DNA of 64,000 nucleotides from Gemmatimonadota bacterium (GTDB lineage: Bacteria > Gemmatimonadota > Gemmatimonadetes > Longimicrobiales > Gaopeijiaceae). The stretch is from positions 62,001-126,000 of the forward strand of contig JBBEBG010000009.1 of assembly GCA_040882465.1 (NCBI GenBank), given 5' to 3'. Positions 38,312-46,769 of this stretch are shown here, piece after piece (positions within the stretch are counted from its first letter, which is position 1; each line of letters begins with the position of its first letter). The position numbers and the translations under genes were made by a program. The notes beneath the pieces are model-generated. The model made no database searches, had not been told where the DNA came from, and saw nothing but the letters and a program-made list of their open reading frames with translations.

Positions 38312-39673
38312 ATGCAACACACCACGCCCCCGTGTGATTCGTGGCTGAGTGGATGGACCCGACTTTCCATTCTGGCCCTTCTCGCGGTCTTGGCCCTTCC
38401 GGGTTCCGCCCTGGCGGCGAACGATCCCGGTGACGAGGTGATTACCTTCACGAAGGACGTGGAGCGCATCCTCCAGGAAAATTGTCAGGTCTGCCATCAG
38501 CCGGACGCGATCGGACCGATGGCCCTGACGAGCTACGAGGAAGTCCGGCCTTGGGCGCCCCTCATCCGTGAAGCGGTGCTGAGCCAAAAGATGCCCCCGT
38601 ATCAGTACGATACCGGGGTGGGGATTCAGGAGCTCCAGAGCGACATGCGCCTGAGCCGAGAGGAGATCGAGACCCTCGTGGCCTGGGTGGACGCTGGCGC
38701 GCCGCAGGGCGACCCCGCGGACGCTCCACCGCCCGTCGCCTGGCCGGATGCGGCGGCATGGGGTTACGTGGACTTGTACGGACCTCCGGACATCATTGTT
38801 CGCTCTGCGCCCTTCGACATCCCGGCCAACGGCCAGGACACCTGGTGGCGGCCGACGGTGGACACCGGCATCACCGAAAGCCGGTGCATGCGGGCAATCC
38901 AGACGAAGCCCGTCCTCTCCGGACGCGCGATGACGCACCACGCGAACTCCGTCTTCGTCATGCCGGGTGATGCGGATGCGTCGGACGACGACGATGGCGC
39001 AGCATCGCAGGGCGGCCGGCTCTCCGAATACGCGCTCGGGAAGCTCGGGGAGATTATTCCGGAAGGCGCATGCCGGACCGCGCCCGCGGGATCTCAGGTT
39101 CGGTGGGACATCCACTATTATCCGAGCGGAGTCGACGTCGAAGATCATGTCGTCGAGGTGGGCATCTGGCTCTACCCCGAAGACTACGCGGGAAGCTACC
39201 GCCAAGATCTCCGGACCTACGGTCTGCAGGGCGACATTGACCTCGCTCCGGGCGGAACCGCGATGACGCAGGGATTTCACTCCTTCGACCATCCGGTTCG
39301 GATCGACAGCTGGCAGCCGCATGGCCACTTTCGAATGGTCGCGGGGTCCCTCGAGTTCTTCTATCCGGAAACGGGACGGCGCGAGCTCATCAGCATGGTG
39401 AGCCGGTGGACTGCTCTCTGGCACCATAGCCACGTGTACGACGAAGACGTTGCGCCCCTCCTCCCCGCAGGCGCTGTGATGGTCCTGACCCAGTGGTACG
39501 ACAACACCGCCAATAACCCGATCAACCCCGACCCGACGGTCTGGGTCGGCCGGGGATCGCGTACCACGGACGAAATGTCCCACAACTGGATCGCGGTCAC
39601 GCACCTCGACCAGGAAGGGTACGAGCGGATTGTCGCGGAGCGTGAGGCGAAGGCCACGCCCACGACGGACTGA
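38312..39673 (+). CDS. A3: exported cytochrome c / PHM-like copper monooxygenase, divergent
   Basis: A 453-aa third paralogue and the most divergent of the three. The signal peptide (residues 14-35) ends in GSALA. The heme motif CQVCH is at 58-62. All predicted copper ligands are kept: H209, H210, H268, H337, H339 and M422 (TDEMSH). It differs from A1 and A2 by an acidic insert (DASDDDDG at about 222-229) between the HH and H ligands, and by loss of the His in the IAPHGT loop (LAPGGT). The ATG at 38312 has GGAG upstream; another in frame at 38285 lacks one. B2 follows 209 nt later with no strong terminator between. Confidence 0.78.
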   Translation: MQHTTPPCDSWLSGWTRLSILALLAVLALPGSALAANDPGDEVITFTKDVERILQENCQVCHQPDAIGPMALTSYEEVRPWAPLIREAVLSQKMPPYQYDTGVGIQELQSDMRLSREEIETLVAWVDAGAPQGDPADAPPPVAWPDAAAWGYVDLYGPPDIIVRSAPFDIPANGQDTWWRPTVDTGITESRCMRAIQTKPVLSGRAMTHHANSVFVMPGDADASDDDDGAASQGGRLSEYALGKLGEIIPEGACRTAPAGSQVRWDIHYYPSGVDVEDHVVEVGIWLYPEDYAGSYRQDLRTYGLQGDIDLAPGGTAMTQGFHSFDHPVRIDSWQPHGHFRMVAGSLEFFYPETGRRELISMVSRWTALWHHSHVYDEDVAPLLPAGAVMVLTQWYDNTANNPINPDPTVWVGRGSRTTDEMSHNWIAVTHLDQEGYERIVAEREAKATPTTD

Positions 39674-39690
39674 CCCGGAACTCACGCGGG

Positions 39691-39765
39691 GGCCGTCGGC
39701 CCGTAGGCCGAGACCGGCGGGCAGGGGTTGTCAAAAGTAGTGCGCTGAAAAGAGTTGGCGCGAGA
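39691..39765 (+). repeat. 3'-flank repeat copy 2 (after A3)
   Basis: The partner of the block at 38031-38103. The first 30 bp agree at 26 positions and the last 25 at 20, as counted by eye. Confidence 0.7.
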
Positions 39766-39882
39766 ATCACCGGTGGGGATCGGAGCCCTCTTTATCTGAC
39801 AGGCAGAGAGAGGACTTCGGTCCCCACAGCCTTTTCGACTGAACCATCGCACGCCCACAACACTGAAATGCTGGAGGAGTCG

Positions 39883-40740
39883 ATGTCCATCCGCCCGGCC
39901 GCCCGGGTTTCCGCCGCCACCCCGGCTCTCGTCTTCGCGCTCGCCGTTTCGGCCGCAACGGTGGAGGCCCAGCAGCCGGCCTTTCCCCTCGCACCCAATC
40001 CTCCGACGGGACTCACGGTTTCGCCCTTCTTCGAAGGATGGTTCGCGAACCCCGACGGGACCTTCGACGTGTCACTCGGCTACTTCAATCGGAACTCGCG
40101 CGAATCGCTCTACATCCCGAGGGGACCGGACAACTTCATCGTCCCCGCGGAGTTCGACGGGTTCCAACCCGAGCACTTCCCGCCCCGTCGGGTCCGGGGG
40201 GTCTTCACCATCACCCTCCCGGCGGAGATGGTGGAGGCCGGACAGCGGGTCACCTGGACTCTGATCAACCGCGGGGACACCCTCTCCGTCCCCGCCGGCG
40301 CGCGCATTCTCTCGTACGAGCTCGCATATGGGCCGATGGCCATGGGCTCCCTTCCGCCCGTCATCCGATTCGAGGCTGGAGGCGAGGGAGGACGGGGGCC
40401 GCGAGGGATTATGTCGCCGATGACCTTCCGTGCGACGGCGGGTGCCCCGCTCACGTTGCGGCTCTGGGCCACTGACGAGTCCATGCGGGCGACCGGCGCT
40501 AGCTTCCCCGTAGGCGTCTCGTGGGTGACCCACCAGGGGCCGGCGGTCGCCACCTTCACGGACGAGGTGATGACCGAAGAGCCGGGAGGAGGCGAAGCCA
40601 CGGTCACGGTCACCTTCAGCGAGCCTGGTGAATACGTCCTCCGGGCGCAGGCCGACAACTTCGACGCTCCGGACAGCGGGGCCGGCGACCAGTGTTGTTG
40701 GTCGAACGGCTATTATCGGGTGACCGTCACCCCGGAATAG
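39883..40740 (+). CDS. B2: exported protein of unknown function, CCWSN family
   Basis: A 285-aa paralogue of B1 with a signal peptide at residues 1-30 (VFALAVSAATVEAQ). It shares FPLAPN, EGWFANPDGTFDVSLGYFNRNSRE, a RGVFTITLP strand and GDQCCWSNGYYRVTV at the end (C271, C272). It lacks the Pro/Ala/Gly-rich insert of B1, which suggests that the insert is not needed for the core fold. The ATG at 39883 follows GGAGGAG; an ATG at 39868 is less good. It probably shares a transcript with A3. Function unknown. Confidence 0.7.
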   Translation: MSIRPAARVSAATPALVFALAVSAATVEAQQPAFPLAPNPPTGLTVSPFFEGWFANPDGTFDVSLGYFNRNSRESLYIPRGPDNFIVPAEFDGFQPEHFPPRRVRGVFTITLPAEMVEAGQRVTWTLINRGDTLSVPAGARILSYELAYGPMAMGSLPPVIRFEAGGEGGRGPRGIMSPMTFRATAGAPLTLRLWATDESMRATGASFPVGVSWVTHQGPAVATFTDEVMTEEPGGGEATVTVTFSEPGEYVLRAQADNFDAPDSGAGDQCCWSNGYYRVTVTPE

Positions 40741-40747
40741 GCCGCCG

Positions 40748-41596
40748 CTACCAGCCGCCGCCCGGGTACGGGGCTGAATTCCACCAGGCGACGTCGGGAC
40801 GGTGGGACCAGAGGAGCCCGCGAATCAGTTGCTCGGGGCCGTCGCGGACGTCGGAGAGGAAGCGCAGGGCCGCGGGGCCCTCGAGGGGTCCCGGGTCCTG
40901 GCTGGTCCAGGATTCGCGGGCTCCCTGACGGGGAGCGGAGCGTTCGCCGAAGACTTCCCCGGGATTCGGCGTGTCAGGCTCTAGCCCCGAAGCGCCGTCC
41001 CCGGTCTCTGATCGCACGAGCGCATTCAGGTCCACGCGCGTCTCGTCCTCTCCCGCGGAGACCTGATAGTCGGGCTCTAGCGGGCGGTGTCCGAGCGAAT
41101 CGAGCATCCGCTGGGCGACGGCTAGATTCCATCGCGCATCGAAGTCCCCGGAACGCAGGCGAATCGCGGCCCGATTGCTCTCGACGGCCTGGCCGAGGAG
41201 GACGACCGCGGAGTCCGCTTCGATTCCCGCGCCCGAGGCCGTGAGAAAGCCGTGCCCGAGGTTGTAGTGCGCCCTCTGGGTGACGAGCGTGTCCACGCTC
41301 GCCCCCGCCACTGCGGCGAGCCTCTCGCGGGCCTGCTCCGGATCGGTGTCGAGGAGGACCGTTCCCAGGTTGAAGGCGGCCACCACGTTTTCCGGGTCGT
41401 CGGCATGACGGCGGTAGAGCGTGGCCGCTTCGGATAAGTCTCCCTCGTGAGCGACCCAGTTTCCCCGCTCCAGGGAGCCGCGGTCCAGCCAGAAGAAGAG
41501 GGCGCCAAGCGCGAGGGCAACGAGGATCGCGCTCCGCAGGAGAGCCGGTGGACCCAGGCGCGGGTCCGCTCCCTTCGAGTGCGCGGTTGGGTTCAT
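40748..41596 (-). CDS. TPR protein of the Bat operon
   Basis: A 282-aa membrane-anchored protein. A transmembrane helix (about residues 20-40, SAILVALALGALFFW) is followed by TPR-like helices (LSEAATLYRRHADDPENVVAAFNLGTVL, then QRAHYNLGHGF). This fits the BatC/BatE role of a scaffolding TPR protein in the Bat aerotolerance complex. Its ATG overlaps the BatB stop (ATGA). The last 70 residues are acidic and Pro-rich. It is convergent with B2, 7 nt apart. Confidence 0.78.
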   Translation of the reverse strand: MNPTAHSKGADPRLGPPALLRSAILVALALGALFFWLDRGSLERGNWVAHEGDLSEAATLYRRHADDPENVVAAFNLGTVLLDTDPEQARERLAAVAGASVDTLVTQRAHYNLGHGFLTASGAGIEADSAVVLLGQAVESNRAAIRLRSGDFDARWNLAVAQRMLDSLGHRPLEPDYQVSAGEDETRVDLNALVRSETGDGASGLEPDTPNPGEVFGERSAPRQGARESWTSQDPGPLEGPAALRFLSDVRDGPEQLIRGLLWSHRPDVAWWNSAPYPGGGW

Positions 41597-42657
41597 CCTC
41601 GCTTCCCTTCCCCACGCGTACGGGGACGGAAAGGCCGCATATCGAAGAGACTCTCCGCGCACAGGAGGAGGAGGGCCGTGAGGGCGAGGACCGGTCCGGG
41701 GTCGCGGCGGGGAGACGGAGCGTCGGCCACCGCTTCCCGCACGGTTTCAGGACGCGCCACCGCACGAAGAAGCTCGTCCAGGGCGGCGGTGTCGTCCGCC
41801 CGCGCGTAGCGCCCCCCTCCCGCCGCCGCGATTCCGATGAGCGTCTCTTCGCGGAGCCGGGAGACCACGGGACGCCGGTTTTCGTCCACGACCACTCCCC
41901 CCAACTGGTAAGGGGCTGCCGGCATGACGACTCCAGCGCCCTCCACCGTACCCACTCCCACGGCATGGATCCGCACGCCTCGCTCGGCCGTGGCGCGTAC
42001 CGCCGCAAGCGCCGCACCTTCGGTCTCTCCGGCCTCTCCGTCCCCGATCACCACGATGGCCCGATCGGTCGCGAGCCCGTCGGCGGAACCGAAAAGCGCC
42101 TCGGCCTCCGCGATCGCGATGGAATGAAGGGTGCCCGGGTCATGCGCGCTCGCGATCGTCGGCACGACGCCGGAGAGGAGGTACCGGAGCGCCTCGTGAT
42201 CCTCCGTTGGGGGGGCCAATGGGTATCCCTGCCCGGCAAAAAGAAGGAGTCCGACCCGGTGATCGGGAAGGAGGTCCAGGAGGGTCTCGGTCATTCCCAC
42301 GGCGCCGGCGAGCCGCGACGACTCCGCCGCCCCGTCGGCGGCCTGCATGGACGCGGAGACGTCGATGGCGACGATCGTCTCTCGAATCGGCGCCGGCTCG
42401 ACCGCATCGGGCTCGGGGACGACCCAGCGCGGCTCGGCGGCGGCGAGAGCTGTCCCTCCCGCGGCCAAGACGAGAAGGATGATACGCGCCCAAGGAACCC
42501 GATTGAGATCGGACGCCACGAGGCGCACGCCGGCGCGCCGTCCGCCCAGGAAGTCGCCGAGTTTCCTACGCCGCCGCGCGTAGCTCACGAGCCCGAGGAC
42601 CACGAGAACCACGATCCCCGCGCCGATCTGAAGGAAGATGGGGCTCGCGAAGATCAT
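41593..42657 (-). CDS. BatB-like von Willebrand factor A protein
   Basis: A 354-aa membrane VWA protein. Two N-terminal helices flank a short loop (IGAGIVVLVVLGLV; IILLVLAAGGTAL) and are followed by a VWA domain with MIDAS D99-x-S101-x-S103 (AIDVSASM) and an AIVVIGDGEAGE strand. A C-terminal helix (VLALTALLLLCAES) completes the BatB layout. Bat proteins form a membrane complex tied to oxygen and stress tolerance; direct functions are poorly known. The ATG overlaps the BatA stop by ATGA. Confidence 0.85.
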   Translation of the reverse strand: MIFASPIFLQIGAGIVVLVVLGLVSYARRRRKLGDFLGGRRAGVRLVASDLNRVPWARIILLVLAAGGTALAAAEPRWVVPEPDAVEPAPIRETIVAIDVSASMQAADGAAESSRLAGAVGMTETLLDLLPDHRVGLLLFAGQGYPLAPPTEDHEALRYLLSGVVPTIASAHDPGTLHSIAIAEAEALFGSADGLATDRAIVVIGDGEAGETEGAALAAVRATAERGVRIHAVGVGTVEGAGVVMPAAPYQLGGVVVDENRRPVVSRLREETLIGIAAAGGGRYARADDTAALDELLRAVARPETVREAVADAPSPRRDPGPVLALTALLLLCAESLFDMRPFRPRTRGEGKRG

Positions 42658-43715
42658 GGAATGACCCCCCAGCGGGATCCGCGCAGCAGCGCCTCGGTAC
42701 CGAGAAGGAGAAGGGTCATACCGAAAAGCCACCCTCGGAGCGGAAATCGAAGCTCGAACTCGGTCACCTCCTGGACGGGCGCCTCCATCCGGTCGATTTC
42801 GCGGTAGATGGAGTCGAGCGATTCTCCGCTGGATGCATGGAAGTACCGCCCGCCGGTGATCTCGGCGATCCCCTCGAGCACCGTCCTCATCTCCAGCGCG
42901 ATTCGTCCGGCGACCCCCCCGGGTCTTCCGGCCGAAAGGAGAGCCGAGAGTTGGCTCTCCGGTCCCTGAAGACTGATCGAATGGACCCTGATGTCCAGCG
43001 CCGCCAGCGCGCGCGCCGCCGTGAGCGGGGGAACCCTGACCCCGTTGTGCGCCCCGTCCGTAAGAAGAACGACCACTCGCGGCTCCCGCTCCGAGTCGAG
43101 GAGGCGAGCCGCGGCGGTGAGCACGGCCCCGGAGATATCGGTTCCGTCGCGCACGAGCTGGACGTCGAGCGATTCGACTCCGGCCGTGATGAGGTGGGGA
43201 TCCATGGTCGGAGGCACGCGAGTGACTGACTGCGCGGCGAATCCGACGAGCGTCTGCTCGTCGAGAGGGCGGCTCTCAGCGAAGCGTACCGCCGCGTCCC
43301 GCGCGACCTCGATCCGGCTCGCCCCTCCCTCCATGTCCCGGGCGAGCATGGAGCTGGAGAGATCCACGGCAAGCGCGATTCCCCGCCCCGCGACCGAGAC
43401 CTCCGTGTAGCTCTCCACGCCGTGCGGATCGGCGAGAGCCAGGAGGAGAGCGGCGAAGGCCCCGGCCCGAAGAATGCGCGGAAGTACGAGAAGTGCGCCT
43501 CGCCCGACCCCGAACCGTCCGCCCAGACGGGCGGCGGTGTCCGCTTGCGCGAACACGAGCCCGTGGCCGGCGCGCGGCCAGAGGAGGATCCACCAGACCG
43601 GGAGGACGAGGAGAAAAAAGAGAACCCCCGGAGATTCGAACTCGAGAGAGCCGGGAGCGGAGGTCGCGACCGCCCCAACGAAAGCGCGCAGGCCCTCCAT
43701 GAAATCGGCGATCAT
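42654..43715 (-). CDS. BatA-like von Willebrand factor A protein
   Basis: A 353-aa VWA protein. Hydrophobic helices around residues 30-46 and 85-97 precede the VWA domain with MIDAS D118-x-S120-x-S122 (AVDLSSSM) and VVVLLTDGAHNG. A C-terminal helix follows. It pairs with BatB next to it. The ATG at 43715 overlaps the BatD-like stop (ATGA). Confidence 0.85.
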   Translation of the reverse strand: MIADFMEGLRAFVGAVATSAPGSLEFESPGVLFFLLVLPVWWILLWPRAGHGLVFAQADTAARLGGRFGVGRGALLVLPRILRAGAFAALLLALADPHGVESYTEVSVAGRGIALAVDLSSSMLARDMEGGASRIEVARDAAVRFAESRPLDEQTLVGFAAQSVTRVPPTMDPHLITAGVESLDVQLVRDGTDISGAVLTAAARLLDSEREPRVVVLLTDGAHNGVRVPPLTAARALAALDIRVHSISLQGPESQLSALLSAGRPGGVAGRIALEMRTVLEGIAEITGGRYFHASSGESLDSIYREIDRMEAPVQEVTEFELRFPLRGWLFGMTLLLLGTEALLRGSRWGVIP

Positions 43716-44707
43716 CGCGTCTCCGGTGTGGCGCGAATCCAGGCCGCGGTCCGCTCCCAATCCCCCTCCGCCACCTCTGCCTTCGGACGGTGGAGCCCGA
43801 ACTTCACCCGCTCGGCCACCTCGATCACCTCGCCGAGAGAGCCTACCGCCTCTCGTCCCCACCGCTCCTCGATTCGGCCCAGGAGCTCGCCGCTCGTCAG
43901 CTCGCTCCCCACCCCAGGGTCCACGCGGGACGCAAAATAGCGCACGATCTTGGTGAGAGTCGCATAAAAGACCTCGGGCCGGCCCTCTCGATGAGCCCCG
44001 CCGCGCCTAAGCTCGTCCAGGCGAAGCAGCGCCTCCGCCCCGGGATTGCGAGCCGGGGTGGACTCGAGCGCCGTCTTCTTGCGAAGCCGAACCCCCACCG
44101 CGCTCGCCGCCGCCAGCCCTGCGGCCGACCAGGCTCCGAGCGCAAGCATCCGCCAGATGCTCCACTCTCCTCCCAACACACCTGCCGCGGGCCTCGGCTG
44201 GAGAGACCCCTCTCCCTCCTCTCCGACGAGCGGATCCACTTGCACCGCACCGAGCCGCAGCGTACGGCGCTCGAGCTCGGGAAGTTCTCCCACGGATCCC
44301 CCGGAGCCGCGTCCTGAGCCTACCGGAGCGAGGGGGCGGATCCAGAGCTCCAGCGTGGGGAGAAGGACCGTTCCCTCGGCAAAGGCGATGATGGGAAAAA
44401 CCGCTCGGACCTCGACCGAGTCCCCCGGAAGGGGCGCTTCCGACCATCGCCCCACTCCGCGGCTCTCGGCGCCCGCCGCCGGAAGGAGTGTGTCCGACAG
44501 GAGGGCGCCCATCGCCCGCGGAAGGTGGAGGACGAAGTGGAGGTCGAAAGGGGTGCCGAAGGGAGGCCGGGCCGGTTCGGTCCGGACCTCGACGAGGAGG
44601 ATTTCGGGTGTGGAGTCGATGGCCTGCGGGGGCACCGCCAGTGCATCACCGGCCCCTGCGAGACATGCGAACATCAGTGCGAGCCCCCTCACGCCTGGGC
44701 TTTTCAT
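43712..44707 (-). CDS. BatD-like membrane protein
   Basis: A 331-aa protein with a signal peptide (1-24) and a beta-rich periplasmic part with EVRTEPARPPFGTPFDLHFVLHLP. A membrane helix (about 183-205) precedes a cytoplasmic helical domain (VFYATLTKIVRYFASRVD). The order and topology match BatD/DUF4381-type proteins of the MoxR-Bat operon. It overlaps the DUF58 gene by ATGA, so the six genes from moxR to the TPR protein are one operon. Confidence 0.7.
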   Translation of the reverse strand: MKSPGVRGLALMFACLAGAGDALAVPPQAIDSTPEILLVEVRTEPARPPFGTPFDLHFVLHLPRAMGALLSDTLLPAAGAESRGVGRWSEAPLPGDSVEVRAVFPIIAFAEGTVLLPTLELWIRPLAPVGSGRGSGGSVGELPELERRTLRLGAVQVDPLVGEEGEGSLQPRPAAGVLGGEWSIWRMLALGAWSAAGLAAASAVGVRLRKKTALESTPARNPGAEALLRLDELRRGGAHREGRPEVFYATLTKIVRYFASRVDPGVGSELTSGELLGRIEERWGREAVGSLGEVIEVAERVKFGLHRPKAEVAEGDWERTAAWIRATPETR

Positions 44708-45726
44708 CGCGGGGCTCCGCGGCGGCGCGTCAGGAAGCGCGCGAGCACCTCGAGCGCATCGGCGCTCGTGTCCACCTCTACAACCTCCGCGCCCGCGCGC
44801 ACGAGTGCTTCCCCCACCGCATCCCGCGCGCCCGCGACGGAGTCACGGTACCGCCTCCGAACGCTTCGCCGCCCAGTGTTCAGAATCGTCCGCGCCCCGC
44901 TTTCCGGGTCCGTCATCTCCACCCAGCCTAGCGCCGGGAGCTCCTCCGCCTCCGCCGGCCCGGCGATGCGCACCGCGACGATGTCGTGCGCCCTCGCGGC
45001 CCGGCCGAGCGCATTTTCGAAGGCATCGAGCGGCTCGTTGAGGATGAAGTCACCGACGAGGAAGACGAGAGCGCGTCCGCCGCGCGCGCGCGCCACGAGG
45101 TCCAATGCCGGCACCAGATCGGTCCCCCTCCCCTCCTCGTGGTGAGAGAGGTGCTCGGAAATCAGCTTCACCGAGTGCCTTCGACCGGATCCGGCGGGAA
45201 CGATCCGCTCCACACGGTCGCTCGCGAGGACGAGGGAGAGCCGGTCGCTGTTTCGGGCCGCCGCGAAAGAAAGGGCGGCCACGATCTCGGTCGCGACTTC
45301 GGCAACGGAACGCTCCCCCGGGGCGAAACGGCCCGAGGCGGAGACGTCCACGACCAGCGTCACCAGGAGGTCCCGCTCCTCGACGAACCTGCGCACGAAG
45401 GGGGTGCCGCGCCGCGCCGTCACCTTCCAGTCGATGGTGCGCACGTCGTCTCCGGACTGGTATCCACGGACGTGAGAGAACTCGGTTCCCCGGCCAATGA
45501 ATACGGAGTGGTACTCTCCGGTGAAGAGGGAGTCCACGAAGGTGCGCGTGCGAAACTCGAGCCGCCGCACCCTGCGGAGGAGGTCTTCATCCGCCTGGAG
45601 TGTCGGCTCCTCGGACTTCCGGAGCCATCGCCGGGGCCAGAATCTCACGCGCGGCGCCCCGGGCGCGGCATCCCGCGGCCCCCAGGACTCTTCTCGCTCA
45701 GGGGGGAGGGACGGCGCCGAGCACAC
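44704..45726 (-). CDS. DUF58 domain protein
   Basis: A 340-aa DUF58 protein, the usual partner of MoxR ATPases. Key blocks are SVFIGRGTEFSHVRGYQSGDDVRTIDWKVTARRG and a VWA-like VTLVVDVSASG with D-x-S-x-S. The start is uncertain: the GTG at 45726 overlaps moxR by 29 nt, and a GTG at 45648 gives a shorter N-terminus. No clear ribosome site separates them. Confidence 0.83.
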   Translation of the reverse strand: MCSAPSLPPEREESWGPRDAAPGAPRVRFWPRRWLRKSEEPTLQADEDLLRRVRRLEFRTRTFVDSLFTGEYHSVFIGRGTEFSHVRGYQSGDDVRTIDWKVTARRGTPFVRRFVEERDLLVTLVVDVSASGRFAPGERSVAEVATEIVAALSFAAARNSDRLSLVLASDRVERIVPAGSGRRHSVKLISEHLSHHEEGRGTDLVPALDLVARARGGRALVFLVGDFILNEPLDAFENALGRAARAHDIVAVRIAGPAEAEELPALGWVEMTDPESGARTILNTGRRSVRRRYRDSVAGARDAVGEALVRAGAEVVEVDTSADALEVLARFLTRRRGAPR

Positions 45727-46681
45727 GCCCGATCAGGGTGTCCGCGTCAATGCCTCGGGAATCCGCTTCATACGTCGTTCGGAACCGGTGGCGGAGCACG
45801 GGAAGCGCCATGGCCTTCACGTCGTCGGGGAGGACGAAGTCCCGCCCGTGAAGATAGGCGCGGGCGCGGGCGGCGCGGGTGAGGAAAATCGAGGCCCGGG
45901 GCGAGATCCCGAACTCGACGAGTTTCGAGAAATCGCCAAGTCCCACCGTCTCCGGCTCACGGGTCGCGAAGGCCAGCTCGACGACGTAGTCCTGGATCCG
46001 CTGATCCACATGCACCTTCGCGAGCTCGTCTCGCGCGGCGAGGATGTCCGTCTCCCCCACCGACCCCTCCGGGAGGGGCGCCGCACCATTCCGGTCGTGA
46101 AGTGCGACGCGCCGCAAGATCTCCTTCTCTTCCTCCCTCCGCGGATAACCGATCTTCAGCTTCATCATGAAGCGGTCGAGCTGCGCCTCGGCGAGGGGAT
46201 AGGTCCCCTGCTGCTCGATCGGGTTCTGCGTGGCGAGGACGAGGAAGGGCGAAGGAAGCGGGTAGGTGATCCCGTCGATCGTGACCTGCTCCTCCTCCAT
46301 CGCTTCGAGGAGCGCCGACTGGACTTTCGGAGGAGCCCGATTCACCTCGTCCGCGAGCACGACGTGCGCAAAGATGGGCCCCTTGTACACCCGGAACTCC
46401 CCGCTCCCCTGGTGATAAACCGGCGTCCCGACGACGTCGCCGGGAAGGAGGTCCGGTGTGAACTGAATGCGGCGGAAGGTCGTGTTCAGGGCGCCGGCGA
46501 GGGACCGCACGAGAAGAGTTTTTGCCAACCCCGGAAGTCCTTCCAGAAGAAGGTGTCCCCCGGTCAGAAGCGCGATCATCAGCCCCTCGACGGTTTCGTC
46601 CTGGCCGACCACCCGCAGGTGAACGGCGTCGGAAACGTCCTGGAGGAGTTGTCGTCCAGCGGTGCGGGGAGGTGCGGTCAC
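45698..46681 (-). CDS. MoxR-type AAA+ ATPase
   Basis: A 327-aa MoxR ATPase and first gene of the Bat operon. Walker A GLPGLAKT is at 48-55, Walker B VVLADEVNRA (D111, E112), and sensor 1 ATQNPIEQQGTYPLAEAQLDRF. MoxR proteins act as chaperone-like activators of VWA partners. The start is the GTG at 46681. Confidence 0.93.
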   Translation of the reverse strand: MTAPPRTAGRQLLQDVSDAVHLRVVGQDETVEGLMIALLTGGHLLLEGLPGLAKTLLVRSLAGALNTTFRRIQFTPDLLPGDVVGTPVYHQGSGEFRVYKGPIFAHVVLADEVNRAPPKVQSALLEAMEEEQVTIDGITYPLPSPFLVLATQNPIEQQGTYPLAEAQLDRFMMKLKIGYPRREEEKEILRRVALHDRNGAAPLPEGSVGETDILAARDELAKVHVDQRIQDYVVELAFATREPETVGLGDFSKLVEFGISPRASIFLTRAARARAYLHGRDFVLPDDVKAMALPVLRHRFRTTYEADSRGIDADTLIGRVLGAVPPP

Positions 46682-46769
46682 GAAGTCCGTTGCTCGGCGG
46701 AAGCGGAGAGGGCGGGAAGCCCATCGGACGGACGGTAGGGAGAGCGGCTCCGGGAAACAAGAGGCGGGA

